Shown here one piece after another: positions 1-9,110 of a stretch of 34,461 nt of DNA. Origin of the DNA: Sedimentisphaerales bacterium. GTDB taxonomy: Bacteria > Planctomycetota > Phycisphaerae > Sedimentisphaerales > Anaerobacaceae. The stretch lies in assembly GCA_030611315.1 (NCBI GenBank), contig JAUWPZ010000025.1, positions 1-34,461 on the forward strand, written 5' to 3'. Each line of letters opens with the position of its first letter. Positions within the stretch are counted from its first letter, which is position 1. The position numbers and the translations under genes were made by a program. Under the pieces are notes generated by a model, which was not told the DNA's origin, made no database searches, and was given only the letters and a program-made list of their open reading frames with translations.

Positions 1-3000
1 GAGCGTACCGTTGTAGGTTCCGGCGCTGTCCGTCGCGGTGCCGTTGTCGAACTTCCAGTGCGCCGCCAGGCCTGGTAGAAGTGGGCGAGTCTCGCTCATA
101 ACGATGTCGCTGGGATCTATTATGGTCAGGGAGAATCCCGAACCGTCGGTGAGCGAACGCCAGCCGTCCCTGTACCTGAAATTGTGAATAATCCGGCCTA
201 TGGCATCGGCCAGCTCGATTCGTTCGCCGCCGTTGTCCAGACGGCCTTCGTACGGGCCGAGAATATTCACATCGGCAGGTACGCCTGGGTACTTGGCGGC
301 AAATACAGCCGGGTCCTTGGCCAGGATAACGTAATCTCCTGCTCCGAGTGTCTCGTTCGCGAAGGTATAATCGATACCGTTGGTGAATTTGACTAAGTTC
401 AAGCTCAGTTCCAGCGGTGTCGTTGAGATGTTCTTTAGCTCGATATACTCTTCGTTCGGGTCGTCCGGGTCATTGGTGTCCGGCGGATGGTACATAAGCT
501 CGGTAATGCGCAGGTTCTCCTTGACAGGACCTACGGCATAGACCGCCTCGTTCAACGCACTCCAGGTATCACCGCTCAGCACCCGGGCCTTCAGGCACGT
601 GCTTTGAGTAAGGTTGATCGGAACGGTATATTCGATCGCACTATCGGAAACATCGCCCGGTATGTTCTCGCCGGCTTCCAACTCGATACACATCAGAAAA
701 TCGGAACTGGACAATGCGTCGTTCAGACCGTGGATAGCCAGCAGATTATTGCCCGCCTGCAACTCGCCCAGGTGGGCGCTAATATCGAACTTGTTAAACT
801 CAGCCGCCGCCTCGCGGTAGGTATCGGCCTCGGAGTTCCACTCCGGTTCACCGGAAAAGTTGATCTCCTCCACCTTCGTGCCATTAAGATAGGCGATAAA
901 ACCATCGTCATAACGCATCTTCAGCGTCATATAGTTGAAATCACCCGGATCCCCGGCAAAGGTGAAGGGAATACGGATATAACAGGTGGTACTCACATCA
1001 TCCATCAGTGTTTTGACGTCGATGTCGATATAACTTTCGTAACCTGAACCTGTTTCGTAACCAACTCCGCCGCCGCCGCTGATCCACGTGCCATCGTCAA
1101 AACCATAATCACTTCTCCACGTGACATCACCGGGATAAGTTTCGGTGGGAATAAGCACCGTCTTGGCTTTCTCCTCGTCCACCAGCATCGTTGTCGTTGA
1201 CGAACCGCCCCCACCGGAAAAGATACGCGGATCCTCGCCGTCGATGGTGTACCAGATCGCCCCTGCCGGAGCCGTCATCGACAACGGCTCAGTCAGGGCT
1301 ATCTCTCCGCCGTGCTGGCTGAACGTAGGAGCATCGATACTGGGGAATATGCCGGCGCTGCGCATCTGCTCAATAACTTTATCAGTTCGAATATTGCCCC
1401 AATCGAATTTAATCCAGTCAACGAATTGTTGCAAGGAATCGGGAGTGTAGAAAATGCATCTCGAATCCGCCTCCACCGCCTCCTGTGACCATCGGGCACA
1501 TTCGGGGATAATTGTTCTTGCTATGCGATTAGTCAATTCAGTGAAATCGGCCTGAACCCGGGCAGGGGTGAGCATCCCGTCATTAAAGAAGTGTTTCTGA
1601 GCACGATCTGCAAGCCGTATTTTGAATTCTTCGTGCTGTTTTAATGAGTTCAACATACCGCCCGGTCCACCGTTATCGATAGTATTGGGGTGGTTCTTTC
1701 TACTGAAAAGGAAATCATTGTCCCACATAAAGAACATAAATTTGTTGCCGGCTTCCCGCCTCCGGCCGGCGACCCAGTTGTGACTAGGGTACCAGTCATG
1801 GTCATTTCCCCCGTAGAAGTTCAAGAGCATGTAGTCGATATAATTATCGATATCCATGTACTCCTGTACAATTCCGTAGTTGTAAGTGTTGGCAACCATG
1901 TATTTCCAGGCCACCTTGTCTCCCTCCATATATTGAATACCACCGCGACCTTTCACAATATCATAATCTTCTTCGTCGCCGCCCAAATATTCAGCCATAT
2001 AGTCGGCGGTGGGTCTTTCCATCAGATGATACTGTCCCCAATAGACGCCGTTGAGGTACACATGCACAAATCTCCCTCGTAATGAGAGGTGTCCCATTTC
2101 TATTTGTCGGTCAAAGCAATAGCGGTTGCGTGTGTAGACCCCCCCAGAATGGGAGTAGTGGTAGTCCCAAAGGGAATCATGGCTTCCGTTACGCAAAATA
2201 ATCTGGTTGAAACTATCGACGGCATCATCTCCGCCATAAGGGGTATCGCCAAACAGGTCAAAATCGAGCCGACTTGGTCCATAAATGCTCTTGAAGCTTA
2301 TCCGCAGAGCTTGTTTGGTATACAAAGTATATTGTCTGCCGAAACGCTCGGCGCAGGCATTTGCCTGAAAGCCGTCCCGGCCGTCTGGGAAAATCATTTC
2401 TATCGACGTTGGCACTTCAGTCGAATTTTGAAAAGGATAGTCAGGAATGGTGTGAGGTGTTACCAGAGAGATAGTAGGAATCTCCAGTAGGGCGTTACGC
2501 ATTTGCGGCCCCCAAACGGGGTCTTGCGTTATGTTGGTGGACATCTTGGGGTGCTCGATGACGTTGTCAACAAAAATGTAGGTGTGGGTATCTACATCGG
2601 TCGGCTTCCAGCCCGCCTTAAACGCCATCGCCCGAAGGCACGTAGTCGTGTTGTTTATGAGGACCTGACCTGTATATTCCTGGCCGACTGTCTCGCTCGG
2701 GGCACTGAAGTTGGTAGTGTATTTTATCGTTGCGCCTTTGGTCTCCGTGACGATTGTGACCGAGAACGGCGTATTCGTATCGTAAAAGCCGCGATCATGG
2801 CTGAATTTCGTATCGCCTACAGCACCAAAGTAAGCTTCATTATTTTCCGCTCTCGGGCTTGGATAAGGGAAAAACCGCCAGTTGTCGTTGGCATCGCGAC
2901 CGTAGGAAATATCTGTACTCTGGTCGCCGAAATCGACGCTGTCAATCAGACTTTCGTCGTCGGTGTCCAACAGGCTAATCTCATCACCGCCGGCACCAAG

Positions 3001-3765
3001 TTTGAAGTTCGTATGCAGCGGCCCATCGCCCTCGTCATCATCAGCCCAAATCAGCAGATAACCGCCTGAGGCAATCGTGGTCAGAGGAGTATTATTAGTG
3101 GGAAACCGCCATTTGTCATTCTCATCACACAGGTACATACCTCCTATATCGATTGGCTGGGGCCCGGAGTTGTAGATTTCTATCCAGTCATCATATTCGT
3201 TCATCTCATCCTTGACGTTGACACCTGGGCTCGGCGCATTGCCGACATTGGCCGCCAGAAACTCGTTGATTTCGAGCGGGTGCTTGTAAGCCGACGTAAC
3301 GGGGCTCACTAAATCTTCACTGACATAGACTTCTGCGTCCGCCGGCTTGGCCCAGATGTCAATTGACTTGAACTCAACGATATGTAAATCGGCGGCCAGC
3401 CCTTCGAGTCTCTGGCCGCTGTCCTGCCACGGACCGCCATCGACCCGCCATTTCGCGCCGAGGTTAATGGCCGCCTGGGGGGAGATTTTAACCTCCAACG
3501 AACCGGTCGCCTCGCCGACAAAACCCCAATCCTCGGCCAGCTTGGCGAAGTCAAAGCCATTGACCCCGGTAACACCATCCAGGTCGCCACAATTGACATC
3601 CGAGCAATTCTTATCCAACCAATGCTCGGCGAAGATCAGCAGGTCCTGGCCATTGACTTTGCAGTTTCCACTCAAATCGCCCGGCGGACAGCCAAAGCCC
3701 ACAGAACAGACCAAAAATACGGCTAATACAGGAGCAAACACTGAGATTTTCATGGACTTGAGCAT
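1..3765 (-). CDS. Secreted dockerin-like / lamin-tail / CotH-kinase-like / LamG-like protein, C-terminus outside window
   Basis: The minus frame stays open from 3765 to the left edge (1255 codons, no stop), so the gene is partial at its 3' end. The ATG at 3765 follows AGGAAA about 8 nt upstream. Residues 1-25 form a signal peptide ending near a Cys. Residues ~27-80 hold two dockerin-like Asp/Asn-rich repeats (VNGQDLLIFAEHW, VNGFDFAKLAEDW). Next come a lamin-tail domain (NEYDDWIEIYNSGPQPIDI), a central CotH-like region (MWDNDFLFSRKNHPNTID, GGPGGMLNSL), a chitobiase/FN3-like stretch (GAIWYTIDGEDPR), a second lamin-tail domain (PNEEYIELKNIS) and the start of a LamG/concanavalin-like domain (LAAHWKFDNGTATD). 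Large secreted proteins of this build are common in planctomycetes and are probably surface or matrix proteins. Substrate is unknown, and kinase activity of the CotH part is not shown. Confidence 0.9.
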   Translation of the reverse strand, partial: MLKSMKISVFAPVLAVFLVCSVGFGCPPGDLSGNCKVNGQDLLIFAEHWLDKNCSDVNCGDLDGVTGVNGFDFAKLAEDWGFVGEATGSLEVKISPQAAINLGAKWRVDGGPWQDSGQRLEGLAADLHIVEFKSIDIWAKPADAEVYVSEDLVSPVTSAYKHPLEINEFLAANVGNAPSPGVNVKDEMNEYDDWIEIYNSGPQPIDIGGMYLCDENDKWRFPTNNTPLTTIASGGYLLIWADDDEGDGPLHTNFKLGAGGDEISLLDTDDESLIDSVDFGDQSTDISYGRDANDNWRFFPYPSPRAENNEAYFGAVGDTKFSHDRGFYDTNTPFSVTIVTETKGATIKYTTNFSAPSETVGQEYTGQVLINNTTTCLRAMAFKAGWKPTDVDTHTYIFVDNVIEHPKMSTNITQDPVWGPQMRNALLEIPTISLVTPHTIPDYPFQNSTEVPTSIEMIFPDGRDGFQANACAERFGRQYTLYTKQALRISFKSIYGPSRLDFDLFGDTPYGGDDAVDSFNQIILRNGSHDSLWDYHYSHSGGVYTRNRYCFDRQIEMGHLSLRGRFVHVYLNGVYWGQYHLMERPTADYMAEYLGGDEEDYDIVKGRGGIQYMEGDKVAWKYMVANTYNYGIVQEYMDIDNYIDYMLLNFYGGNDHDWYPSHNWVAGRRREAGNKFMFFMWDNDFLFSRKNHPNTIDNGGPGGMLNSLKQHEEFKIRLADRAQKHFFNDGMLTPARVQADFTELTNRIARTIIPECARWSQEAVEADSRCIFYTPDSLQQFVDWIKFDWGNIRTDKVIEQMRSAGIFPSIDAPTFSQHGGEIALTEPLSMTAPAGAIWYTIDGEDPRIFSGGGGSSTTTMLVDEEKAKTVLIPTETYPGDVTWRSDYGFDDGTWISGGGGVGYETGSGYESYIDIDVKTLMDDVSTTCYIRIPFTFAGDPGDFNYMTLKMRYDDGFIAYLNGTKVEEINFSGEPEWNSEADTYREAAAEFNKFDISAHLGELQAGNNLLAIHGLNDALSSSDFLMCIELEAGENIPGDVSDSAIEYTVPINLTQSTCLKARVLSGDTWSALNEAVYAVGPVKENLRITELMYHPPDTNDPDDPNEEYIELKNISTTPLELSLNLVKFTNGIDYTFANETLGAGDYVILAKDPAVFAAKYPGVPADVNILGPYEGRLDNGGERIELADAIGRIIHNFRYRDGWRSLTDGSGFSLTIIDPSDIVMSETRPLLPGLAAHWKFDNGTATDSAGTYNGTL

Positions 3766-3864
3766 CTTCTGTTTCCTATATTTCCTTCCTCACGCGTTTT
3801 AGGCCGTTGAGTAAGGTTTTTATCTTTCAGACTCCAAAAAGCGAAGTCTTATAGGGACTATTGT

Positions 3865-3894
3865 ATTATAACATACAAAAGGTACGAAAGTCAA
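3865..3894 (-). promoter_or_regulatory. Sigma-70-type promoter for the CotH/lamin-tail gene
   Basis: On the minus strand TTGACT (3894-3889) is followed after 18 nt by a perfect TATAAT (3870-3865). Transcription would start near 3857, giving a leader of about 90 nt before the ATG at 3765. The leader can form a small AGACT/AGTCT hairpin (about 3829-3850). Confidence 0.7.
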
Positions 3895-4057
3895 CGTTTT
3901 TTGTTTCGATATTCATTGTTCGTGGCTCGTCACTCGTGAATCGAGATGCGAGATAAGAAAGTACTGGCTTGTTTTGGCTGAGAATGAACGATAAAAGCTA
4001 ATACTTCTATTTACCGCCGAGAACACAGAGAAAAATCGTAAAGGGAACAGTAAACGG

Positions 4058-4085
4058 TTGAATCCTGAGGTTTGAAAGGTATAAT
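4058..4085 (+). promoter_or_regulatory. Candidate sigma-70 promoter of the methyltransferase gene
   Basis: TTGAAT (4058-4063), 16-nt spacer, TATAAT (4080-4085). The -10 box lies immediately before the in-frame GTG at 4088. If it is used, transcription starts near 4092 and translation must begin at the downstream ATG 4196 or 4202. Confidence 0.45.
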
Positions 4086-4195
4086 TTGTGGGCAAGGGTG
4101 AAAAATTGTCTGATGTCAGGAGCAAGAGCAATGATACGCTTCCACAAGAAGGCTTCAGAGGTGGTCAAGAATGCTACAATCTTTATGAAAGATTA

Positions 4196-5545
4196 ATGGA
4201 CATGACCGACTTCGCTGACAATATCGTACTGGGTGATTGCTTGGACCTGTTCCCGAAGGTCGAAGATAACTCCGTTCGGACAATGCATACCAGTCCACCT
4301 TACAACATCGCAAGGGATTATGAGGGCTATAGCGACGACCTCAACGAAAAGGAGTACCTGGATAGGATAAAGGAAGTGCTGTCTGAATGTAAGAGGACTT
4401 TGGTTCCCGGAGGCGCTCTCTTCTGGCAAACCGGCTACACGACGGAACAGGGCGGGTATATCAAGCCGCTGGACCATCTCACATTCAACTTGTTTCGAGA
4501 GCTGGGCTTTCACCTTAAAGACCGCATTATCTGGCGCTACTGGGGAGGCATGGCCTTCAAGTCTAAATTTACAAACAAACACGAGACAATCCTCTGGTGG
4601 GTTAAGCCCGGCGTACGCACAACGAAGTCGAGATTTGATGTCTTCCCCGTGCGAGAGGCAACAAAATTCCATGACTCGCGTAACAATCTATTCGGACGTA
4701 ACCCCGGTAACGTTTGGGAGGTGGACCGCATTGCGTTCGGCAGTAATGACCAAACGTCACATATCGCGGTCTTTCCGGAAGAAATATCCGACAGAATCGT
4801 GCTGACAACGACCTGTGAGGACGACCTTGTGCTCGACCCTTTTTGTGGTAGCGGTACGGTTTGTAAGATGGCTAAGGCACGCGGAAGGCACTTTTTAGGC
4901 TTCGAAATAAGTCCCCTCTATCATCGGGAATCGGTTAATCGAGTTTCTCTGCAGGCCAGGGGGGAGCTTCTGAGTGTTCTATCAGAGATTCTCAAGGAAC
5001 ACATTCTCCGTGTTGGAGAATCGATGAAACTGAGCATGGTTGCTGAGAAGGTAAATACAATTTTATCTCCGTTATCCTTGGAACCCTATGAGAAGATAAT
5101 AACAAAGCCGTATTTAGACGCACTGTGTGAGGGTCGCGAGGACGGTGTGAAAAAGTCCGACAAGATTTCCCTTTGGAAAGATGTGGAGGAGATATTGCCT
5201 CCTGTTGGGTCTGGAAGAACTGGGAATGACCCATTTGGCTTGGTCTCCCTCGTAAACGGCGCGTACATGAAGGCGTACAAATTACACAAAGTGTACGGTA
5301 GTGCGATGAGGTTTCATCTTGTGGCAAGGTGGGTGAATTCGCTGCGGCGCGCCCTGGAGCAGGATAGGAAAGAAGCATGGAGGTATATTGTAAGTTGCCT
5401 CGTAAATAGTGAGACAGGCTCATACCGCCAGGAGCATGGTAGAATCACCCTTGTCTCACGAGGAAATAGGATTAAGAGCGATATCGCCGAGCAGCCTACG
5501 GGAAAGGACTCTCAACGTGAAGGTGCTGTCCCCACGTTGTTCTGA
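4196..5545 (+). CDS. Beta-class DNA methyltransferase (N4-cytosine or N6-adenine) with unassigned C-terminal region
   Basis: The protein transfers a methyl group from S-adenosylmethionine to DNA. The catalytic motif IV TSPPYNI comes first (about residues 32-38) and the AdoMet-binding motif I DPFCGSGTV last (about 218-226). This is the order of beta-class enzymes, and SPPY is most typical of N4-cytosine methylases. The ~200-residue middle would be the target-recognition region. The last ~180 residues (from about 270) are unrelated to the catalytic core and not recognised; they could be a DNA-binding or nuclease-like module. No separate restriction gene is adjacent, so this may be an orphan or a fused system. 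Start: ATG 4196 fits the family and the promoter at 4058-4085. An in-frame GTG at 4088 has a good AAAGGT ribosome site and would add 36 hydrophilic residues, so it is a real alternative. Confidence 0.88.
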   Translation: MDMTDFADNIVLGDCLDLFPKVEDNSVRTMHTSPPYNIARDYEGYSDDLNEKEYLDRIKEVLSECKRTLVPGGALFWQTGYTTEQGGYIKPLDHLTFNLFRELGFHLKDRIIWRYWGGMAFKSKFTNKHETILWWVKPGVRTTKSRFDVFPVREATKFHDSRNNLFGRNPGNVWEVDRIAFGSNDQTSHIAVFPEEISDRIVLTTTCEDDLVLDPFCGSGTVCKMAKARGRHFLGFEISPLYHRESVNRVSLQARGELLSVLSEILKEHILRVGESMKLSMVAEKVNTILSPLSLEPYEKIITKPYLDALCEGREDGVKKSDKISLWKDVEEILPPVGSGRTGNDPFGLVSLVNGAYMKAYKLHKVYGSAMRFHLVARWVNSLRRALEQDRKEAWRYIVSCLVNSETGSYRQEHGRITLVSRGNRIKSDIAEQPTGKDSQREGAVPTLF

Positions 5546-5631
5546 CACAACTTGCCAAACTCACCCTTATCTGCCGGGAGCAGTTGGTATAAGTCTTTGC
5601 TTGTGCGGGAATAACTATAAGGAGTAAGCAA

Positions 5632-6678
5632 ATGGAAGTGTTTCGTTCGCCGCAAAATCCCATCATTCGACCGGAAGATGTCGAGCCTTCCAGAAGCGAC
5701 CTCGAAGTAATCGGGGTCTTTAACGCCGGAGTAGCGCGTTTGAAAGATGAAGTTGTTCTGCTGCTTCGAGTGGCGGAAAGGCCAATCAGCAAGCATCCTG
5801 AGGTCGTGCTGACGCCGGTTTATGATGTCGGCAAAGGCGAATTAGTCTTAAAAGAGTTCCAGAAAGACGATTCGACAATCGATTTTTCAGACCCGCGGCT
5901 GATTATCACGCAGAAGGAGACATACCTGACATCCATATCACACCTGAGATTGGCACGCAGTAAAAACGGCAACGACTTCGAGCTCGGCGAGGCGCCGGCG
6001 CTGTCGGCTGAGAATGAATACGAGACGTTCGGTATCGAGGACCCGAGAATCAGTCTTATTGATGGGACTTACTATATCAATTACGTTGCGGTCTCGCCTC
6101 TTGGAATCACAACAGCCTTGGCATCGACGAAGGATTTCGACGCTTTTGAGCGGCACGGCGTTATCTTCTGCCCGGACAACAAGGATGTTGTGATTTTCCC
6201 CGAGAGAATCGGCGGCAATTTCTACGCCCTGCATCGGCCGGTGTCATCGCTGTTTCAAAGATGCGATATCTGGCTCGCGGAATCGCCCGATTTGATTAAC
6301 TGGGGAAACCATCGTTACCTGATGGGACTTCGCGAAGAGGCCTGGGACGAAATCAAGGTCGGCGCCAGCGCCGTGCCTTTCAAAATCGAGGCCGGCTGGT
6401 TAGAGGTATATCACGGGGCGGACCGAAACAATCGCTACTGTCTCGGGGCGGTGCTCTTAGACAGCGAGGAGCCGTGGAAGGTAATAGCGAGGTCGGATGA
6501 GCCGATTCTCGAGCCGGCCGCCGATTACGAAACTGAGGGCTTCTTCGGGAACGTGGTCTTTAGCTGCGGCCTGCTCAATGAAGACGGCAAGCTGAAGATT
6601 TATTACGGCGCCGCCGACGCCGTTATCTGCTATGCAGAGCTGTCCCTGGACGATGTTATCGAAAGCCTGAATCTGTAA
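5632..6678 (+). CDS. GH130-family glycoside phosphorylase/hydrolase (mannoside-acting)
   Basis: This 348-residue protein has the five-bladed propeller motifs of family GH130, whose members phosphorolyse or hydrolyse beta-mannosides. Visible motifs are NAGVARL (31-37), the catalytic-Asp motif GIEDPRI (134-140, likely proton donor Asp137), KDVVIFPERI (184-193), WLEVYHGAD in the third quarter and KIYYGAAD near the end. There is no signal peptide, so it should act in the cytoplasm on imported mannooligosaccharides. Length matches the family. Start: ATG 5632 with AAGGAG about 8 nt upstream (5619-5624). The nearest gene upstream ends 86 nt away with no clear terminator. Which GH130 subfamily and whether phosphate is used cannot be decided by eye. 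Confidence 0.88.
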   Translation: MEVFRSPQNPIIRPEDVEPSRSDLEVIGVFNAGVARLKDEVVLLLRVAERPISKHPEVVLTPVYDVGKGELVLKEFQKDDSTIDFSDPRLIITQKETYLTSISHLRLARSKNGNDFELGEAPALSAENEYETFGIEDPRISLIDGTYYINYVAVSPLGITTALASTKDFDAFERHGVIFCPDNKDVVIFPERIGGNFYALHRPVSSLFQRCDIWLAESPDLINWGNHRYLMGLREEAWDEIKVGASAVPFKIEAGWLEVYHGADRNNRYCLGAVLLDSEEPWKVIARSDEPILEPAADYETEGFFGNVVFSCGLLNEDGKLKIYYGAADAVICYAELSLDDVIESLNL

Positions 6679-6687
6679 AGAATCAAA

Positions 6688-6738
6688 CTTTAGCTCACTT
6701 TAGGCACTTTAGCTCACTTTAGGCACTTTAGCTCACTA
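6688..6738. repeat. Short tandem repeat, CTTTAGCTCACTTTAGGCA type
   Basis: About 2.5 copies of a ~19-nt unit alternating TTTAGCTCAC and TTTAGGCAC lie just after the GH130 stop codon. The same words recur in both orientations at 33299-33390, after flgE. Confidence 0.75.
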
Positions 6739-6740
6739 TT

Positions 6741-6770
6741 TCTCTATACGCTATCCGCTGCACGCTATCA
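6741..6770. repeat. Dispersed repeat, TACGCTATCCGC family
   Basis: TCTCTATACGCTATCCGCTG and the following CACGCTATCA belong to the same word family (reverse complement AGCGGATAGCG) as 13296-13336 and 21836-21881. Confidence 0.6.
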
Positions 6771-6906
6771 AAGGCATATTTGTAATATTGCCGATAAATC
6801 TACCCCGCCTTTCTGCCGATAGACGAAAATGACCTTTACCCATCTTTAGAGGCTCATAGGAAGAAGTCTCTACGGGCAGAAAAATACTCAAAAAGGAGAC
6901 AAACCA

Positions 6907-7389
6907 ATGAAAACTAAAACTCTATTCGCCGTCGCAGTCGCCGGAGTATGCTGCATTGCGATTTTATCGGGAGTGTTTTCTCCCACATCGATTCAGGGCG
7001 ACCAAACAAAAACCTACGAACTGAGGCCGCAAATCGCTATACCCGAACACAGAAGCGATGCCGCCCGCGCTATTGACGCTTATGAGCGTTTGATGGAACG
7101 GTATATAGACGTAACGGAATCGCGATTAACCTGGTTTGGCGCCGACCTTAAAGGCGTTGGGCGAAAATTAGACTCCATCGAGGGTAAGCTGACAGAGCTT
7201 TCTGCAAGAATGGCCAGAATCGAAAGGGCGCTTGGAATCGAACAACCTCAAAAGCTGCTTAAACAAAGCCCAACAGCCCCGATAAAACCGCAGATTAAGC
7301 CAGGTGCATTAAAAAATCCACAAATCCTCTCGGCCCCGAAAAAGACAATTTCCAACGGGGCTAACGAACCCGACAGCGAAAACCGATAA
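6907..7389 (+). CDS. Small exported or membrane-anchored coiled-coil protein, unknown function
   Basis: A 160-residue protein with a basic start and hydrophobic segment (residues ~5-27) that can be a signal peptide or membrane anchor. Residues ~55-115 are heptad-rich (LDSIEGKLTELSARMARIERAL) and probably form a coiled coil. The tail from ~120 is rich in Pro, Lys and Gln. Start: ATG 6907 has a strong AAGGAG about 10 nt upstream. It lies 38-40 nt before the YkgJ-type gene, so the two are probably co-transcribed. I recognise no family. A scaffold or envelope-spanning role is only a guess from shape. Confidence 0.7.
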   Translation: MKTKTLFAVAVAGVCCIAILSGVFSPTSIQGDQTKTYELRPQIAIPEHRSDAARAIDAYERLMERYIDVTESRLTWFGADLKGVGRKLDSIEGKLTELSARMARIERALGIEQPQKLLKQSPTAPIKPQIKPGALKNPQILSAPKKTISNGANEPDSENR

Positions 7390-7429
7390 TAAGGTGTCAG
7401 GTAACTCGAACCACGATGCGATGTGATTG

Positions 7430-8275
7430 ATGATTGAGAATCCTCCTATAACATTATTGGACAACGCCGGGCAGACACAGAATAGCAGCGACTGCGGTGC
7501 CGAGATTATCGAGCTTGAACTTGATATTCTCGGCGAACCGGTGCACCTTCGCATCAGCGCTGAACAGAGGCAGGCAAAACTGGCTGATATAGTTCCAATG
7601 GCACGAAGGCTCTCCACGAGGCTGGCGCTCGTGGTGTTGGGAAAACTTCGAGAAAATGGCAAACATGTTCCCTGCCGCAAGGGCTGTTCGGCCTGCTGCA
7701 GCTATTGTCTGATTCCACTGTCGGTCCCCGAGGCTTTTCGTTTTACCGAAGAGGTAATGGCAATGCCGACAGACCGCGGCAGAGCGGTAATGCAATCGTC
7801 TCTTGAGACGGCAAGAACAATGCTTGCCGAGCGACCGGCGGAGTTCGACTTCAACAAATCGGCGGAAACAGATTATCAGGCTCAAATAAGCCGGCTCAGG
7901 GGATGGTGCGCCGGTCTTCAACTGGCCTGTCCATTTCTGTCAGAACATCTATGTATGCTATACGAGCAACGGCCAACCGCCTGCCGTGAGCATATTGTAA
8001 CGGGCTCGGCGGGAAAGTGCGAAGCTGATGTGGCGGACGAGCCGCAGGTGGTGAGAATGCCCGTAAGTATTCTTGAGTGCCTCGGAGAATTGACCGCCGA
8101 GCTGGAGCAGTCGGAAGTCGAGGCGGTAATGTTGCCTTTAACGCTGCCGTGGGTGCAAGAGAACCTTGAGCGAGCCGAGCAGACCTGGCCGGCGGTGGGT
8201 ATGGTGAAAAGTTTTGCTGAGATAGTGAAGGCAAAGGCGTCCGAAAATTCCGCAACGGCCATCGCCCAGATTTAG
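7430..8275 (+). CDS. YkgJ-family cysteine-cluster protein (putative Fe/Zn-binding)
   Basis: The hallmark cysteine cluster CRKGCSACCSYC is at about residues 82-93. It is followed by a second set of cysteines, CAGLQLACPF, HLCMLYEQRPTACREH, as in the YkgJ/UPF0153 family (CxxxCxxCC plus CP-F and C-x-Y-x-RP). Members are thought to chelate iron or zinc; substrates are unknown. The ~280-residue length is somewhat longer than the shortest members, with an N-terminal extension of ~75 residues. Start: ATG 7430 is preceded directly by an in-frame TTG (7427); neither has a convincing ribosome site. The gene converges with the zinc-ribbon gene on the other strand, with three bases between stop codons. 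Confidence 0.85.
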   Translation: MIENPPITLLDNAGQTQNSSDCGAEIIELELDILGEPVHLRISAEQRQAKLADIVPMARRLSTRLALVVLGKLRENGKHVPCRKGCSACCSYCLIPLSVPEAFRFTEEVMAMPTDRGRAVMQSSLETARTMLAERPAEFDFNKSAETDYQAQISRLRGWCAGLQLACPFLSEHLCMLYEQRPTACREHIVTGSAGKCEADVADEPQVVRMPVSILECLGELTAELEQSEVEAVMLPLTLPWVQENLERAEQTWPAVGMVKSFAEIVKAKASENSATAIAQI

Positions 8276-8278
8276 ATT

Positions 8279-8479
8279 TTAGCCATAGGTTCTGCCGTCC
8301 TGGTCCACGTAAACAGTGCCTTTGGCCCGCTTTATTACCTTAACTGCCTTCGAGACCTCTTCCAACCTGGGGACTTCGAATAGTTTGCCGCACTTGGGGC
8401 ATCTTATCCTTCGGTCGGCGGCGCTGCTGTCAAGCAGCCAGGCGCCGTTGCATCCCGGACATTGGGCAATAATCTGCAT
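8279..8479 (-). CDS. Small zinc-ribbon protein (MJ0042-like)
   Basis: A 66-residue protein with two CxxC pairs, CPGCNGAWLLD (residues ~8-18) and IRCPKCGKLFEVP (~26-38), the pattern of short MJ0042-type zinc-finger domains found at the N-termini of many planctomycete and deltaproteobacterial proteins. Here the domain stands almost alone, followed by a basic tail and VYVDQDGRTYG. Start: ATG 8479 with AAAGGA about 11 nt upstream. Probable structural zinc-binding protein; partner unknown. Confidence 0.75.
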   Translation of the reverse strand: MQIIAQCPGCNGAWLLDSSAADRRIRCPKCGKLFEVPRLEEVSKAVKVIKRAKGTVYVDQDGRTYG

Positions 8480-8665
8480 CGGCAGAATCCTTTCGCAAGA
8501 ACCATACTCTCAAAGGCTGAAATATTTTAGCCGAAGTCTCGACGGACGGCCATCATAAATTTCCATCCTGTCCTATAATCCCGATGAAATCAGAAGCTTA
8601 GCACAAGCTGTGCCGCCTCAAGCATAAAAAGTTTCAGGGCTTAAGCTGCAACTGCGCGATTTTCC

Positions 8666-8694
8666 TTGATTTAGCAGGCTGGATTTGGTAGAAT
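8666..8694 (+). promoter_or_regulatory. Sigma-70-like promoter without a convincing gene
   Basis: TTGATT (8666-8671), 17-nt spacer, TAGAAT (8689-8694). Downstream is only an unrecognised frame (ATG 8720 to 8971, 83 codons). Part of that frame is made of the GAGATTTAAGATTTCAAAT-type intergenic repeat, so a short RNA or a decayed gene is as likely as a protein. Confidence 0.35.
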
Positions 8695-9110
8695 AATGTT
8701 AATTGGGGGCACGGTGATAATGACGAAAAGAATTTCATGTAAAGTTGTTCGGTCAGTTCCGCTCGGCAAAAGCAGCGGTTCACCGCGCCATCCTGTGAAT
8801 TCGAGATTTAAGATTTCAAATGTGAAATTGAGTGCGATTGGGCCGGAAATGGCCTTTAATGTTCATACCAGAGACAACCACAATTCTGTTACCTATACGA
8901 GCCGGGCGGAGTTAGCGAGATTATCCAACGGCGATGGCCCAGCCGGGCGGAATCTTGATTGCCAGGCTTGAGGCCAGAGGGCAGAAGGGCGAAGGATGAA
9001 GTACGAAGAGCGAAGGTGAAGAGGGACAAAGGAGCAGAGGGGATTTGAGATTTTCGATTTCCGATTTCCGATTCCCTTGGGGATAAATTGCGGTTGTGGT
9101 TTTGGGGAAA

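Larger units (their letters stand above)
3766..4195. other. Divergent intergenic region with promoters and repeat fragments
   Basis: This space separates the CotH-type gene (minus) from the methyltransferase gene (plus). It holds one sigma-70 promoter for each side. At 3918-3954 it carries a TCGTGAATCG-type repeat (GGCTCGTCACTCGTGAATCG), and at about 4013-4035 a short piece of the ACAGAGA-type repeat also seen at 9511-9540. No further gene is seen. Confidence 0.6.

Noticed and set aside
487..3069. Several long plus-strand frames inside the CotH-type gene
   Set aside because: They are codon-aligned antisense shadows of the minus-strand gene, whose translation shows signal peptide and known domains throughout.
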